Notes: generated by a model not told the origin, from the letters alone. Counted from the first letter of the stretch, positions 19,901 through 27,281 are shown. The stretch: 59,191 nucleotides of DNA from Cytophagales bacterium (GCA_013298075.1 JAAFJG010000025.1:1-59191); one strand, 5' to 3'. Numbers and translations are program-made.

Positions 19901-20308
19901 TATTTGTATGCGTTGGATAATGGCACATATCAATCATTACCTATTTTTGATAGTTTGAGTAAAGGAACTTACACGTTACATATCAAAGATTTTAATGCTT
20001 GTGCGTATGTGTATGCCCAAACTATTACAATCAATGAAATAAACTGTCCGTTAAAAGATATTCCAAATCTTATCACGCCCAATGGTGATGGCAAAAATGA
20101 TTTTTGGGAACCAGAAGTTTTACAATATTATAAAAATTGTATTGTGAAAATCAGAGATGCTAAAGGAAGAATTGTTTTTACTTCTGATATAGGATATTAT
20201 CCTCGTGTTTGGGGAGCAGAAGGCGAGCCAATGGGTACATATTATTATGAAATAGATTTGAGAGATGGCTCAAATCCATACACAGGATTTATTTCAGTAG
20301 TAAGATAA
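13979..20308 (+). CDS. Giant T9SS-secreted multidomain adhesin (type B C-terminal signal)
   Basis: A 2109-residue cell-surface protein. Order: signal peptide (1-27); beta-rich region to ~185; an Ig/Fn3-like module (~188-280); three BACON-type domains (~286-374, 378-465, 468-552), each ending in TFTISQAG-like strands; a long glycine- and serine-rich beta region (~555-1060) I cannot assign; an Fn3-like module (~1230-1320); a cadherin/He_PIG-like domain (~1327-1420); SprB-type repeats from ~1624, ~1704 and ~1786 (pattern TCKGANDGKI, SCFNSADGKI, SCIDAQDGGI); and the gliding-motility-associated C-terminal domain (~2030-2109, NLITPNGDGKNDFWEP). That last domain is the type B sorting signal of type IX secretion. 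It is followed 69 bp later by its PorP/SprF partner. Likely an adhesin or motility-related surface filament. Confidence 0.92.
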   Translation: MKKINFNLYYLLPSFIVFLLCFGNASGQILQCQQPCAELINNNLIASVPSSFTGTTASFTLNVSSVFVASTSSSTYLQSNFSPGACTSGTGALPGIRVQIAKQTNFSVWYGFFTNATQCASDVNAILGNMEYNSAQSRTGNVTSFNINLSGLTSGTYKVIARMGSSVTHSQYSELGTFTVTTTTPSTCSPAVSLLSPNDGVIVTSGTPITLNWSGNAGGGSCTISGYEVELTAGGSSGSVPTTNTSNSLNVAGSFSWRVRAKTGTSNWGSWSSSRDVIMGSAPPTGCTISSLSPSSANIVSTGGGGNSNVSATSGQSWSATANNSWIFTNSSGVGSGSLSYSVDPNSGSSRSGTITITCGASSQTFTISQAGTGPPPSCTLTLSSTSGSIASTNGSSESFTVSSAGTWTVSDNVTWLTTTKSGSTVNISATSANTSASPRSATITVDCGSGITETYTLTQDGTAPPANSLTVSTTNVNFTSASAGTQTITINSTNVNWTAIESSTWFTISPANGGNGTTTLTINATANTGASRNSTITINGGSFNLIVNVSQVANPGPVCFTIGSIRICADASSTISPGVESLSGNIKVFLSGSSTNAVMTSTGTITINTNNSTISGSGGLSISNITGYGSVQLIQGNFNFSVSQAQLNKNNPILNNLFALIGLPVEIDKIEVIMNGILLTGKISLPSVWKGAKAQITQISITTNGIGVAGVTCLPKMSYGGFGLEMACLNFNTTQTPSRFQGSIKAKVGFLGGALGGVAEIFSGSYGGITLTEINKLSLSYIPTNPVLIGTTGFGVSKLTGIANNLSVIASNKNPMYASLLMDITTLDPLKAVQANNLDFTYTFGESFEISTEKLKVFGTTVASANMKFTPTYTNFRASANFLGMVRGKLGANLNYGSGLSFRAGIMGDFYTPTQQYVSQVAVSNVWLKPIWNAAVALLPNNSYKLGSTFGLLTANGNEAKIEGGATVSVNLGSLLGKWNSQVGYKTVWLGGTNFQTSLFTEYNTVAALQSQVSGLLAFKKYYFDEYSTYASNDKMALPMVSYQYFEVEGNNREIIVGAQGSSSPIFNIEFPNGTIVTANNFQNYDNINYMELSATNDSYYFLRNIPAGTYKVHNLNNSIINVAKAGKAPKIQINNVTQTGNTINMTWLDSYTDGNGKISLGYDTDKEGYNGTIFAENISELDPTNQYTWSAGNIPTGNYYIYAIVRSDDGQFSFHYGDRLCKIITDSAPSAPLNLTVNVIPTDTLNLNWTASATPKVTYRIYHTAKGNVNYESPSFAIDSETNAKLFEALLPGKVYQFAITAVDSLGRQSDMSNVISYNYVSTTANNAPRFNSFNFPTIAKIGQNLTYQVNATDIDANPITYSFINAPLGMTISNTGLISWMPDNNSETSNSVYIKIADPSGASDSTSFFIRTYDNISGKATASFNKSLYQNYTDKAFIEITDNNLNFSPNTRDSVQVKIYSNSDNIGINIWLREVSDDALRFQSNLSFNNNASNATNKTLFVQAGDSIFVKYTDPDPSTIVKSYAYFQNFFADFKLGTNAVCFGDKMQTLNKSWGDELSYSWKINGQEISTQRHPELIFPNTIVGGNQILSLTVNDKQGRTATKTQSIKISRILNNYTKKDITCKGANDGKIQINVSGNIGTFNVQWRNLTNPLQTSISLNSLSPADYLSIITDSLGCQRKDTIRIYEPLQLDATADTTGVSCFNSADGKINLKPIQGTQPYNYKWYRLNDSLTVISNNEDLENLSVGGYRVRVTDANGCWIWRSYLVSEPQPLQVTLKVKNVSCIDAQDGGIETIITGGRPPYLITHIGGQTTLNVSGLSATTNIPHTVLVKDSKGCAKTATANILLSPKPLATISTTPVCFGESSVIKFTYNGQIFPYSIKYGYDSQVFVINGIMTPTHQVIINSPVNDRIYRLQEVTFSGVCKSDLQGEAKIVVWSLPIVNTISTKPENCGNKNAVITITPPTAGQSPYLYALDNGTYQSLPIFDSLSKGTYTLHIKDFNACAYVYAQTITINEINCPLKDIPNLITPNGDGKNDFWEPEVLQYYKNCIVKIRDAKGRIVFTSDIGYYPRVWGAEGEPMGTYYYEIDLRDGSNPYTGFISVVR

Positions 20309-20317
20309 TTTATATAT

Positions 20318-20358
20318 TTTTATATTTATGGATATTTTTAATATCCATAAATATAAAT
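20318..20358. promoter_or_regulatory. Long intercistronic hairpin between adhesin and porP genes
   Basis: A perfect ~17-bp stem (arm TTTATATTTATGGATAT, 20319-20335) with a 5-nt loop. No U-run follows, so it looks like an mRNA-processing or partial attenuation signal lowering porP relative to the adhesin rather than a full stop. Confidence 0.6.
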
Positions 20359-20377
20359 TTTAAACTAAAAAAATAAC

Positions 20378-21328
20378 ATGAAAAAAATATTTATACTTCT
20401 TTTATTTTCTTTATTGGTACAAAAAAGTTTTGGACAACAAAGCACTTTTTATACACAATATATGAATAATCTTTATGTTGTAAATCCCGCGGCAGCAGGT
20501 GCTTACAATGCAAGCGATTTCAAATTGGCGATTCGACGTTCGGGTATGAGCATAGAAGGCGCACCACAAGCAGTATTTTTTAGCGGAAATACTTGTTTTT
20601 TACAAAAATATGGTAATCAATCTTATTTTAAACACGGAGTTGGCGTTGTCATCAATAATGAAACTGCTGGACTTTTGGGCAGAACAGGTGTGCAGGCAAA
20701 TTATGCTTTTCACTTACCTCTGAATCCTAAAAAAGGACAATATGTTAGTATGGGTTTGACCTATGGTTTTCAAACTTATACTTTTGATGAAAAGGCAAAA
20801 ATCGTAAGAGACCCTACCGATCCAGTAGGAAACACAGTTTTTAATGGCAATAGTCCAGAAGGAAATGTAAGTTTTTTATGGTATAGTCCAGATTTTTTTG
20901 TAGGATTAACCTCTAATTTATTAACGCCACAAAAATTACGTTGGTTTAATGACAATACTTTGGATAGAGTACATCAATTTACGGCAGGTTACAAATTTTT
21001 ATTTGCAGAAAATAAGTTTGGACTTATACCTTCTTGTTTGGTAAGAATGGCGGGTAAGTCTTTACAATATGATGCCACTATGACTTTAAGAATGCAAAAT
21101 AAATTTTGGGCAGGTTTTACTTATAGAGGTGGTCAGGGAACTGCTTTTTTTGCAGGGGCAGGAAGCAAATTCTTTAACTTTACTTATTCGTATGATTTTT
21201 TCAAAACAAATTTCAGTGGTTATCACGAATTTACTTTGGGAGTACGTATCAATAAAAAATCTAATCGTTTTGTGGAGGCTTCATCTTATAAACCTAAAAA
21301 TGGTTTAAATGTACCTATTTGGAACTAA
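20378..21328 (+). CDS. PorP/SprF family type IX secretion outer-membrane protein
   Basis: A 316-residue outer-membrane beta-barrel. A signal peptide (1-20, ending SFGQ) is followed by the family hallmark FYTQYMNNLYVVNPAAAGAYN, then repeated amphipathic strands and a C-terminal strand region (YHEFTLGVRIN). In Flavobacterium johnsoniae, SprF-type PorP proteins are each paired with a type B substrate such as SprB and are needed for its export. Here the gene directly follows a 2109-residue protein with a type B domain, so the pair is very likely a substrate/translocon-adaptor unit. The core T9SS genes are not in the window. Confidence 0.93.
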   Translation: MKKIFILLLFSLLVQKSFGQQSTFYTQYMNNLYVVNPAAAGAYNASDFKLAIRRSGMSIEGAPQAVFFSGNTCFLQKYGNQSYFKHGVGVVINNETAGLLGRTGVQANYAFHLPLNPKKGQYVSMGLTYGFQTYTFDEKAKIVRDPTDPVGNTVFNGNSPEGNVSFLWYSPDFFVGLTSNLLTPQKLRWFNDNTLDRVHQFTAGYKFLFAENKFGLIPSCLVRMAGKSLQYDATMTLRMQNKFWAGFTYRGGQGTAFFAGAGSKFFNFTYSYDFFKTNFSGYHEFTLGVRINKKSNRFVEASSYKPKNGLNVPIWN

Positions 21329-21345
21329 ATAAAAATGCTACTTTA

Positions 21346-21392
21346 AAACCCTCCTAATTCCCCTCAAAAAAAAGAATTAGGAGTTTTTTTTA
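21346..21392 (+). terminator. Rho-independent terminator of the adhesin-porP unit
   Basis: Stem CTCCTAATTC / GAATTAGGAG with a ~13-nt loop, followed by TTTTTTTT. It separates the adhesin unit from the injection-system cluster. Confidence 0.85.
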
Positions 21393-21420
21393 TCTATTTT
21401 TTAAAATAATTCCCAAAAAA

Positions 21421-21452
21421 TTTGGAAATATAAATAATAGTATTTAACTTTA
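21421..21452 (+). promoter_or_regulatory. Candidate promoter of the eCIS cluster
   Basis: TTTG at 21421-21424 and TAACTTTA at 21445-21452, 20 nt apart, close to the Bacteroidota consensus TTTG-N19-TAnnTTTG. It lies 37 bp upstream of the first eCIS-cluster start. Confidence 0.5.
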
Positions 21453-21489
21453 TGCCAAAATCCAGCAAGCCTCTCGAGTATATGTGTAT

Positions 21490-22563
21490 ATGAGCAATGA
21501 AACTATAGAAATCGAGATTCGATTTCGGCAACTCCTTGCCTTAAAAATTCAACATGAATATTTTAAGCAAGTGCCTAATGATTTTTTTAAATTTGTTCCT
21601 TCAAAGGAAAGTGCTAAGACTATATCTCAATTAGGACTGCAATTATATGCAGACGATAAAGGTTTTAGTTTGATGCTTTCTTCTGATAAGGAAAATGTGT
21701 GTGAATTTTATTTGCAAAATCAAGAAGATATTGTGTTAGATTTTTATTTGCATATCCAAAATCCATATTTTTTACATCTTACTCAACTTCCTTGGGAACT
21801 GAATAAGAAAATTTTTTATTTTGAAACAGAAATAAATAATGTAGATGAAAAAGAATATTTTTTGGGAAATGAAGCCTTTGTAAGTCAAAAAGATAGTCAT
21901 TTTTATACTTTTGATACTTGGAAAGGAAAAAAAATAAAAAAAAGTTCCAAAATATTTGGAAAATCAAAAAATAATATCGAACTTTCGGACAGAATTGAAA
22001 TAGTAGGTGATAATTATACCGTTCATTTAAGCGAAATGAATTTCGGGCTTTATCAAATAGAAGAAGACAAACAAGTTGTCGATACATTTTTATATTTACC
22101 TAAGCAACTCAACACGCCAGCAGCTATGTTTCAGGTGCGGTTAGGTAAAGAATGGCAACGAAAAATCCTTCAGCTTCTAAACGATAAACAACCTTTGCCT
22201 TGCAAGAACATGGGGATAAAGTTCAAAGCAAGACAGGCTTATTGGAGATATTTTTTATTATCAAAATATTCAAACAATTTACAAAATCTTGCTATTAATA
22301 CGGGGCAAGATAAAATAACATTTAAAGAAATAGGAAATGTTGTATTACCCAATGGAAAAGAAGCACTTCAATTTGAAAGCGATGTTCCGTTAATAATGCA
22401 AGATGAAAACCTATATCAATTTGAATTGGCAAGAAAAGCGGGTGGAAGAACGAATGCAACAGACTTAATTTTGCAAAAACTTCCAAGTCCTTCTATTGAC
22501 TCTGTCAGACCTGATAAAGCAGACAATCAAGTGGCTTATTCTGATATGTATATTTATTTGTAG
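21490..22563 (+). CDS. Uncharacterised first gene of the eCIS cluster
   Basis: A 357-residue protein from the ATG at 21490 (a GTG six bases upstream is less likely). I do not recognise a family. It has no signal peptide and no membrane helix. Residues 1-140 read as mixed alpha/beta with many aromatic residues (FRQLLALKIQHEYFKQVPNDFF). The C-terminal quarter (FESDVPLIMQDENLYQFELARKAGG, then a loop and a YSDMYIYL end) looks like an assembly-type extension. Direct position ahead of the sheath gene, same strand and after a new promoter, points to a structural or assembly part of the contractile particle, such as an adaptor or cap. That role is inference. It does not look like an AAA+ ATPase: no Walker A is visible. 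Confidence 0.7.
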   Translation: MSNETIEIEIRFRQLLALKIQHEYFKQVPNDFFKFVPSKESAKTISQLGLQLYADDKGFSLMLSSDKENVCEFYLQNQEDIVLDFYLHIQNPYFLHLTQLPWELNKKIFYFETEINNVDEKEYFLGNEAFVSQKDSHFYTFDTWKGKKIKKSSKIFGKSKNNIELSDRIEIVGDNYTVHLSEMNFGLYQIEEDKQVVDTFLYLPKQLNTPAAMFQVRLGKEWQRKILQLLNDKQPLPCKNMGIKFKARQAYWRYFLLSKYSNNLQNLAINTGQDKITFKEIGNVVLPNGKEALQFESDVPLIMQDENLYQFELARKAGGRTNATDLILQKLPSPSIDSVRPDKADNQVAYSDMYIYL

Positions 22564-22724
22564 ATAGTTGAATCGTGATTTTTTAGTAATATTTTTCGTG
22601 ATAAATTCTTATTTATTTGAATGATAAAATTCAAGTATGCAACAATTATACACTTTAAAAAAATAATATTGACTAAAAAATAACATCATTATATAAAGAG
22701 AAATTTAAACTAAAAATCAATTAT

Positions 22725-24218
22725 ATGGCTATTAAACTAGCAACTCCGGGCGTTTATATCGAGGAGAAAAACGCTTTCCCTAATTCGGTGGTAGCAGGCT
22801 CTACAGCAGTCCCTGCATTTATCGGATATACGGCTAAAACAAGTCGCAAAGGGCAATCTTTGTTGAATAAGGCGGTAAGAATTACGTCTTTCACAGAATT
22901 TTTTGACACTTTCGGTGGTCAACCTGCTACAAAATTTACAATCGCTGAGGCAACTGGTGATGAAATTGATGTAGAAATCGCAGGTAAAAACTACCAAGTT
23001 AGCCCAGAAGTAGCGGCTCGTCATCTATTATATGACAGTTTGCGTTTATTCTTTGCTAATGGCGGAAGTCTTTGTTATATCGTTACTGTAGGAAGTTATG
23101 CAGATGAGATTAACAAAAAAGCATTTGAAGCAGGTTTAAATGCCTTGATTTCAGAAGCGGAACCAACTTTGGTAGTGATTCCAGAAGCGGTAATGTTAGA
23201 CAAAGAAAATACGTTTGCAGTACAACAAGCAATGCTTTTACATTGTGGTCAAAAAATGAAAAATCGTTTTTCTATCATCGATGTATATGATGGTTACAAA
23301 AAACGTAGTTATGACGAAGATGACGTTATCACTCAATTTAGAGAAGGTGTAGGTAATAACTTCCTTAATTTTGGAGCAGCTTATTATCCTTGGGCTTATA
23401 CTTCTATCGTACAAGCTGACGAAATTACTTTAGCTAATTTTTCTGACTTAGCAGGTTTACAAACTTTGTTAGAAGGAGAAGTTGATGCTATCTATGGTGA
23501 TCCAAAACGTTCATCAGAAGCAAAAGTTGAAATTAAAAAATTGACTGATGCTGGTGCAAATTTAGATTCAGTTCACCAAACTTTGAACACAATTAGCCCT
23601 GCTTACAAAAGCATTTTGGGACAAATTAGAATGCAATTAAATATCCTCCCTTCAAGTGCGGGTATTGCAGGTGTATATGCAATGGTTGATGGCTCACGTG
23701 GCGTGTGGAAAGCACCTGCGAATGTAGGCTTTAATAGCGTAACACTTCCAACTGTAAAAATCACACATGATGACCAAGAAGATTTGAACGTAACAGTTAC
23801 AGGTAAATCTGTAAACGCAATTCGTTCATTCCCAGGTGAAGGTGTATTGGTTTGGGGTGCAAGAACTTTAGATGGCAATAGCCAAGATTGGCGTTATGTC
23901 AACGTAAGACGTACTATGTTATTCATCGAAGAATCAGTAAAAAATGCAGCAAAAGCGTATGTGTTCGAAGCAAATACGGCTAATACTTGGACATTGATGA
24001 AAAGTATGATTTCTTCTTTCTTAACAGATTTATGGAATCAAGGTGGTTTAGTAGGTACAACTGCTGACCAAGCGTTTGAAGTATTGATAGGAATTGGTTC
24101 TACTATGACTCCTACTGATGTATTAGATGGAATTATGAGAATTACTGTAAAAGTAGCTATCTCAAGACCAGCTGAGTTTATCGTCATTACGTTCCAACAA
24201 AAAATGCAAGAATCTTAG
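22725..24218 (+). CDS. Contractile tail sheath protein (Afp2/Pvc2-like)
   Basis: A 497-residue phage-type tail sheath subunit. The start MAIKLATPGVYIEEKNAFPNSVV with PAFIGYTAK is the N-terminal linker that threads neighbouring subunits. The C-terminal half (EGVLVWGARTL, NVRRTMLFIEESV, ISRPAEFIVITFQQKM) is the conserved sheath core fold, including the C-terminal arm. In eCIS, phage tails and T6SS, this protein polymerises in an extended form and contracts to drive the tube into a target membrane. Only one sheath gene is present, whereas Afp has three. The downstream tube gene is separated by a 209-bp spacer carrying a strong hairpin. Confidence 0.95.
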   Translation: MAIKLATPGVYIEEKNAFPNSVVAGSTAVPAFIGYTAKTSRKGQSLLNKAVRITSFTEFFDTFGGQPATKFTIAEATGDEIDVEIAGKNYQVSPEVAARHLLYDSLRLFFANGGSLCYIVTVGSYADEINKKAFEAGLNALISEAEPTLVVIPEAVMLDKENTFAVQQAMLLHCGQKMKNRFSIIDVYDGYKKRSYDEDDVITQFREGVGNNFLNFGAAYYPWAYTSIVQADEITLANFSDLAGLQTLLEGEVDAIYGDPKRSSEAKVEIKKLTDAGANLDSVHQTLNTISPAYKSILGQIRMQLNILPSSAGIAGVYAMVDGSRGVWKAPANVGFNSVTLPTVKITHDDQEDLNVTVTGKSVNAIRSFPGEGVLVWGARTLDGNSQDWRYVNVRRTMLFIEESVKNAAKAYVFEANTANTWTLMKSMISSFLTDLWNQGGLVGTTADQAFEVLIGIGSTMTPTDVLDGIMRITVKVAISRPAEFIVITFQQKMQES

Positions 24219-24313
24219 TTGAAAAATAAAGTATAAAATATTTTTAAATCTTTTTTTATTTTTAGTATAATATTTGATATATACAACAAAAAAAATGATA
24301 GATTTAAAATAAC

Positions 24314-24352
24314 CTAAACCTATAAAGCTTGATAAAAATTTTATAGGTTTAG
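24314..24352. promoter_or_regulatory. Intercistronic hairpin between sheath and tube genes
   Basis: Perfect 13-bp stem CTAAACCTATAAA / TTTATAGGTTTAG with a 13-nt loop, not followed by a U-tract. It probably protects or processes the polycistronic mRNA, setting the sheath:tube ratio. Confidence 0.6.
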
Positions 24353-24427
24353 ATAAAAATATACTTTATAAGTGCTAAAAAAAAGTTTATTTATTTCAAA
24401 AAAAATTAAAAAAAAAAACAATATATT

Positions 24428-24871
24428 ATGGCTGATGCAACCGAATTATGGCCTATTCCTAAGTTTCACTTTACAGTACAATGGGAAGGAGTAAACTTAG
24501 GATTTCAAGAAGTTTCTGGTTTGAAACTTACAACAGATATGATCGAATATCGCACAGGAAATGATCCAACTTTTATTAAACAACGTGTACCAGGTTTGAA
24601 AAAATTTGATAACGTTACTTTGAAAAAAGCAATGTTCAAAAACGATACTGCTCTATACGATTGGTATGCTGATGTTCAGAAAAATCCTGAAAGACGCAAA
24701 GATATTACAATTCAGTTATTAGACGAAAAAGGTGCGCCTTTGATGGTCTGGACGATTGTAAAAGCGTTCCCATTAAGTATTTCTGGTCCAGATTTGAACT
24801 CTACAGGCAACGAATTAGCAGTAGAAACATTAGAATTGGCTCACGAAGGTATCGTAATGGCGAAAGGATAA
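24428..24871 (+). CDS. Contractile injection system inner tube protein (Afp1/Pvc1, gp19-like)
   Basis: A 147-residue tail tube protein of the T4 gp19 family. Signatures are WPIPKFHFTVQWEGVNLGFQEVSGL at the N-terminus, the pattern YRTGNDPTFIKQRVPGLKKFDNVTLKKAMFKNDTALYDW in the middle, and NELAVETLELAHEGI at the C-terminus. It stacks as hexamer rings forming the needle inside the sheath; cargo can sit in the lumen in eCIS. It follows the sheath gene and precedes a second, much longer tube-like gene. Hairpins flank it on both sides, which fits very high expression. Confidence 0.95.
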   Translation: MADATELWPIPKFHFTVQWEGVNLGFQEVSGLKLTTDMIEYRTGNDPTFIKQRVPGLKKFDNVTLKKAMFKNDTALYDWYADVQKNPERRKDITIQLLDEKGAPLMVWTIVKAFPLSISGPDLNSTGNELAVETLELAHEGIVMAKG

Positions 24872-24883
24872 TTCTTTTTATGG

Positions 24884-24928
24884 TAGATAATTAGTAATGA
24901 ATATTGTTTATTTATTGCTAATTATCTA
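24884..24928. promoter_or_regulatory. Intercistronic hairpin after the tube gene
   Basis: Perfect 11-bp stem TAGATAATTAG / CTAATTATCTA, extendable by a few pairs, 13 bp after the tube stop codon. There is no U-tract, so it is probably a 3'-end stabiliser for the tube message. Confidence 0.55.
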
Positions 24929-24999
24929 TTATAAATTTAAAAACAGAAGAGTAGATACATTAAAAAAAGTAAAAAATATCATTAAATTTTTAAATATTT

Positions 25000-26325
25000 A
25001 TGTTAAATAATATTCCTGCATTCTCAAGACCAACACTTTATCCCGGTTTTTATTTCAAAGTAAAAGTCGTTGATGAAAACCTTTTTAAAAGAGCTACTGC
25101 AGCTGTGGTAGGAAAAGTGGGAGCTCCTTCAGAAGAAAGTTTCGAAGAAGTTACAGGATTGAGTTTTACAATTGAGTCAGATTCACAGTTTATTAATGGG
25201 GAACATTGTGCGATTCCAACTAAAATTACGTATTCTCCCTTGATATTGAAAAGGGCTTTTATGTCCCCAACTTCTGAACTATTGACTTGGTGTATGGAAG
25301 CTATGCAAAATAAGTTTACAAAAATAAGTTTAAAAACGATAATTATTACTTTGATGGATGTTAACACAGGTATGGCGGCTTCACAATGGAAAGTTTATCA
25401 TGCCTATCCTTTAAAATATCAAGTGGATGGTTTTAATTCTAATCAAAGCCAACTTTTGATGGAAACTATAGAAATTAGATACCAAAAATTTGAAGTAAGT
25501 TCATTATTAGATAAAGCTATCTCTATACTTAGCCAATCAAAAGTAGGTAAAAAAATAGTCGATAATGTAAAAACCAGAATCAAGAATTTAGAAACTAAAA
25601 GAGATAATCTTATTAAAGATGCTAAAGAAACTGCCACTAAAAAAGCAGATGAATTGCTAGATAAATTGACTCCTGGTTTCTTAAAAACTAAAATTGATCC
25701 TATTCAAGCAATTACTGACCCGAAAGAATTGGAAAGGTTAAGAAAATTAGCAGAAGCAGCAGCCAAAAAAGCTAAAGACGAAAAACCAAAAGAAGACCCA
25801 GATAAAAAGGCTGAAGAGGACAAAAAAGCAGAAGACGATAAAAAAGCATTGGCTAAAAAATTGGCAGAAGAAGCCGCTAAAAAAGTAACAGAAACAAAAC
25901 CTGAACCTAAAAAGAAGGAGGATAAGAAGAAAGTAGTTGAGGATAAAGAGCCTCAGATTAAAAAACCTGACCCTATAAAACCTGAGGAAAAGAAACCTGA
26001 CCCTAAAAAGCCTGATGTTGTTAAAAAACCTGAGGAAAAGAAACCTGACCCTAAAAAACCTGATGTTGTTAAAAAACCTGAGGAAAAGAAACCTGACCCT
26101 AAAAAACCTGATGTTGTTAAAAAACCTGAGGAAAAGAAACCTGACCCTAAAAAACCTGATGTTGTTAAAAAGCCTGAGGAAAAGAAACCTGAACCTAAAA
26201 AGCCTGAGCCTAAAAAAGAGGAGAAAAAATCTCCTCCCAAACAATCTGATAGAGAAAAGGCGGCTGAAAAGAAGCATATCGAAAATCAGCAAAAAGCGAG
26301 GGATAAGAGAAATGGTAAAAAATAA
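25000..26325 (+). CDS. Second tube-like eCIS protein with a Lys/Pro repeat tail
   Basis: A 441-residue protein. Residues 1-170 match the gp19/tube fold (FYFKVKVVDENLFKR, SFEEVTGLSF, LLMETIEIRYQKFEV), the place normally held by Afp5/Pvc5, the tube-initiator or baseplate-adjacent tube ring. A helical segment (~175-250) then leads to a very charged tail: an Ala/Lys/Glu part (~250-300) and 4-plus copies of a 16-residue unit PDPKKPDVVKKPEEKK (~325-395), ending in a basic coil. The fusion is unusual: normal Afp5 proteins are about 150-200 residues. The tail is likely disordered and could act in the tube lumen, as a small tape-measure substitute, or as a tether; all of these are inference. Confidence 0.8.
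   Translation: MLNNIPAFSRPTLYPGFYFKVKVVDENLFKRATAAVVGKVGAPSEESFEEVTGLSFTIESDSQFINGEHCAIPTKITYSPLILKRAFMSPTSELLTWCMEAMQNKFTKISLKTIIITLMDVNTGMAASQWKVYHAYPLKYQVDGFNSNQSQLLMETIEIRYQKFEVSSLLDKAISILSQSKVGKKIVDNVKTRIKNLETKRDNLIKDAKETATKKADELLDKLTPGFLKTKIDPIQAITDPKELERLRKLAEAAAKKAKDEKPKEDPDKKAEEDKKAEDDKKALAKKLAEEAAKKVTETKPEPKKKEDKKKVVEDKEPQIKKPDPIKPEEKKPDPKKPDVVKKPEEKKPDPKKPDVVKKPEEKKPDPKKPDVVKKPEEKKPDPKKPDVVKKPEEKKPEPKKPEPKKEEKKSPPKQSDREKAAEKKHIENQQKARDKRNGKK
25967..26210 (+). repeat. 48-bp tandem coding repeat
   Basis: About 4.5 near-identical copies of a 48-bp unit (frame-preserving, 16 codons) encoding PDPKKPDVVKKPEEKK. Copies differ only at a few third positions, which implies recent expansion and possible copy-number change between strains. 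Confidence 0.9.
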
Positions 26326-26336
26326 AAAATATTTAT

Positions 26337-26513
26337 ATGCCCATTGAAATAAAGGAATTAACGGTAAGATTTGTTATCAATGAAAAATCTGCCTCATCTT
26401 CATCAACACAAAACAATAATAGTAAAGCCTTAAAATTAGAGGATAAAAACATAATTATTGATGAATGTGTTGAGAAAGTATTAGAAATTTTAGAAAGACA
26501 AAGAGATAGATAA
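26337..26513 (+). CDS. DUF5908-like small eCIS protein (Afp6/Pvc6 position)
   Basis: A 58-residue protein starting MPIEIKELTVRFVINE and ending ILERQRDR. The start MPIEI-KEL-x-V/I-RF-x-I is the hallmark of the tiny DUF5908 proteins found between the tube-type and LysM genes in eCIS clusters. The C-terminal acidic helix (IIIDECVEKVLEILERQ) also fits. It sits 11 bp after the second tube-like gene and 102 bp before the LysM gene, the expected gene order. It probably helps baseplate assembly, but its exact role is not established. Confidence 0.85.
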   Translation: MPIEIKELTVRFVINEKSASSSSTQNNNSKALKLEDKNIIIDECVEKVLEILERQRDR

Positions 26514-26615
26514 TATTGATTTTCAACGTTGATTTCCAATGTTACTTATGTCTAATTGTATAATTTTTATTTTTTGTAATTTATAATTTTCGTAAAAATA
26601 TAATAAAAAAATACT

Positions 26616-27281
26616 ATGGCTAACGCAGCAAACATACAAAACCTTGTAATATATAAACTGAAAAGTGCACCTATTACAGGTTTTAGTGCTTTAATTAATC
26701 CAAATTCGATTAATTACGAAGGTGGAGTTGAGTATAGTGATGTAGATGTGATGGGAACTTTCAAAGCGTCCCCACAATACGCAAAACATAAACCTGAAAA
26801 AATTAGCTTTACAATAATGATAGATACCACAGGTGCTGTACCAGATGTGGATACTAGGGATAGTGTAAAAGTGGCTATTCAGAAACTACAAAAGGTAGTC
26901 TATAATTATGTTTCATCAACACATCAACCCAATATTGTAACAGTAAAATGGGGAAGAGATTTGAGTTTTAATGGCAGAATTGAAAATATGACTGTCAATT
27001 ATAAGTTTTTTAAACCAGATGGAACAGCCATTAGAGCGGATATAAATTTAAGTTTTATTGTTTATCATACAAAAAAAGAAAATAATCAAAAGAAAAACTC
27101 AAATTCTCCCGATTTGTCACATTTAATTTTAATTAAAGATGGTGATAATTTGCCTGATTTATGTGAAAGAATTTATGGGGATAGTGGATTATATTTAGAA
27201 ATAGCACGCGTCAATGGATTAGTGAATTTTAGAAAATTAAATGCAGGTGATGAATTATTATTTCCACCGATTGAAAAATAA
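26616..27281 (+). CDS. LysM-containing eCIS baseplate protein (Afp7/Pvc7, gp53-like)
   Basis: A 221-residue protein. Residues 1-155 form the CIS hub-binding domain (INPNSINYEGGVEYSDVDVMGTFKASPQYAKHKPEKISFTIMIDTTG, also seen in phage gp53-like and Afp7 proteins). Residues ~168-221 are a LysM motif (DGDNLPDLCERIYGDSGLYLEIARVNGLVNFRKLNAGDELLFPP). It sits at the hub between tube-initiator and spike, clamping the baseplate; in this context LysM is a structural part and need not bind peptidoglycan. Order and neighbours match eCIS operons. Confidence 0.9.
   Translation: MANAANIQNLVIYKLKSAPITGFSALINPNSINYEGGVEYSDVDVMGTFKASPQYAKHKPEKISFTIMIDTTGAVPDVDTRDSVKVAIQKLQKVVYNYVSSTHQPNIVTVKWGRDLSFNGRIENMTVNYKFFKPDGTAIRADINLSFIVYHTKKENNQKKNSNSPDLSHLILIKDGDNLPDLCERIYGDSGLYLEIARVNGLVNFRKLNAGDELLFPPIEK

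Noticed and set aside
21484-21489. GTG start for the first eCIS-cluster gene
   Set aside because: An ATG follows two codons later and is a better start; no ribosome-binding evidence favours GTG.
25967-26210. CRISPR-like regular repeats
   Set aside because: There are no unique spacers; units are contiguous, in frame and coding.
25747-26292. 181-codon reverse-strand frame and a second reverse frame over the repeat
   Set aside because: They are mirror images of the Lys/Pro repeat coding sequence; low-complexity Phe/Arg/Leu or Gly/Ser/Phe patterns are artefacts of repeats.
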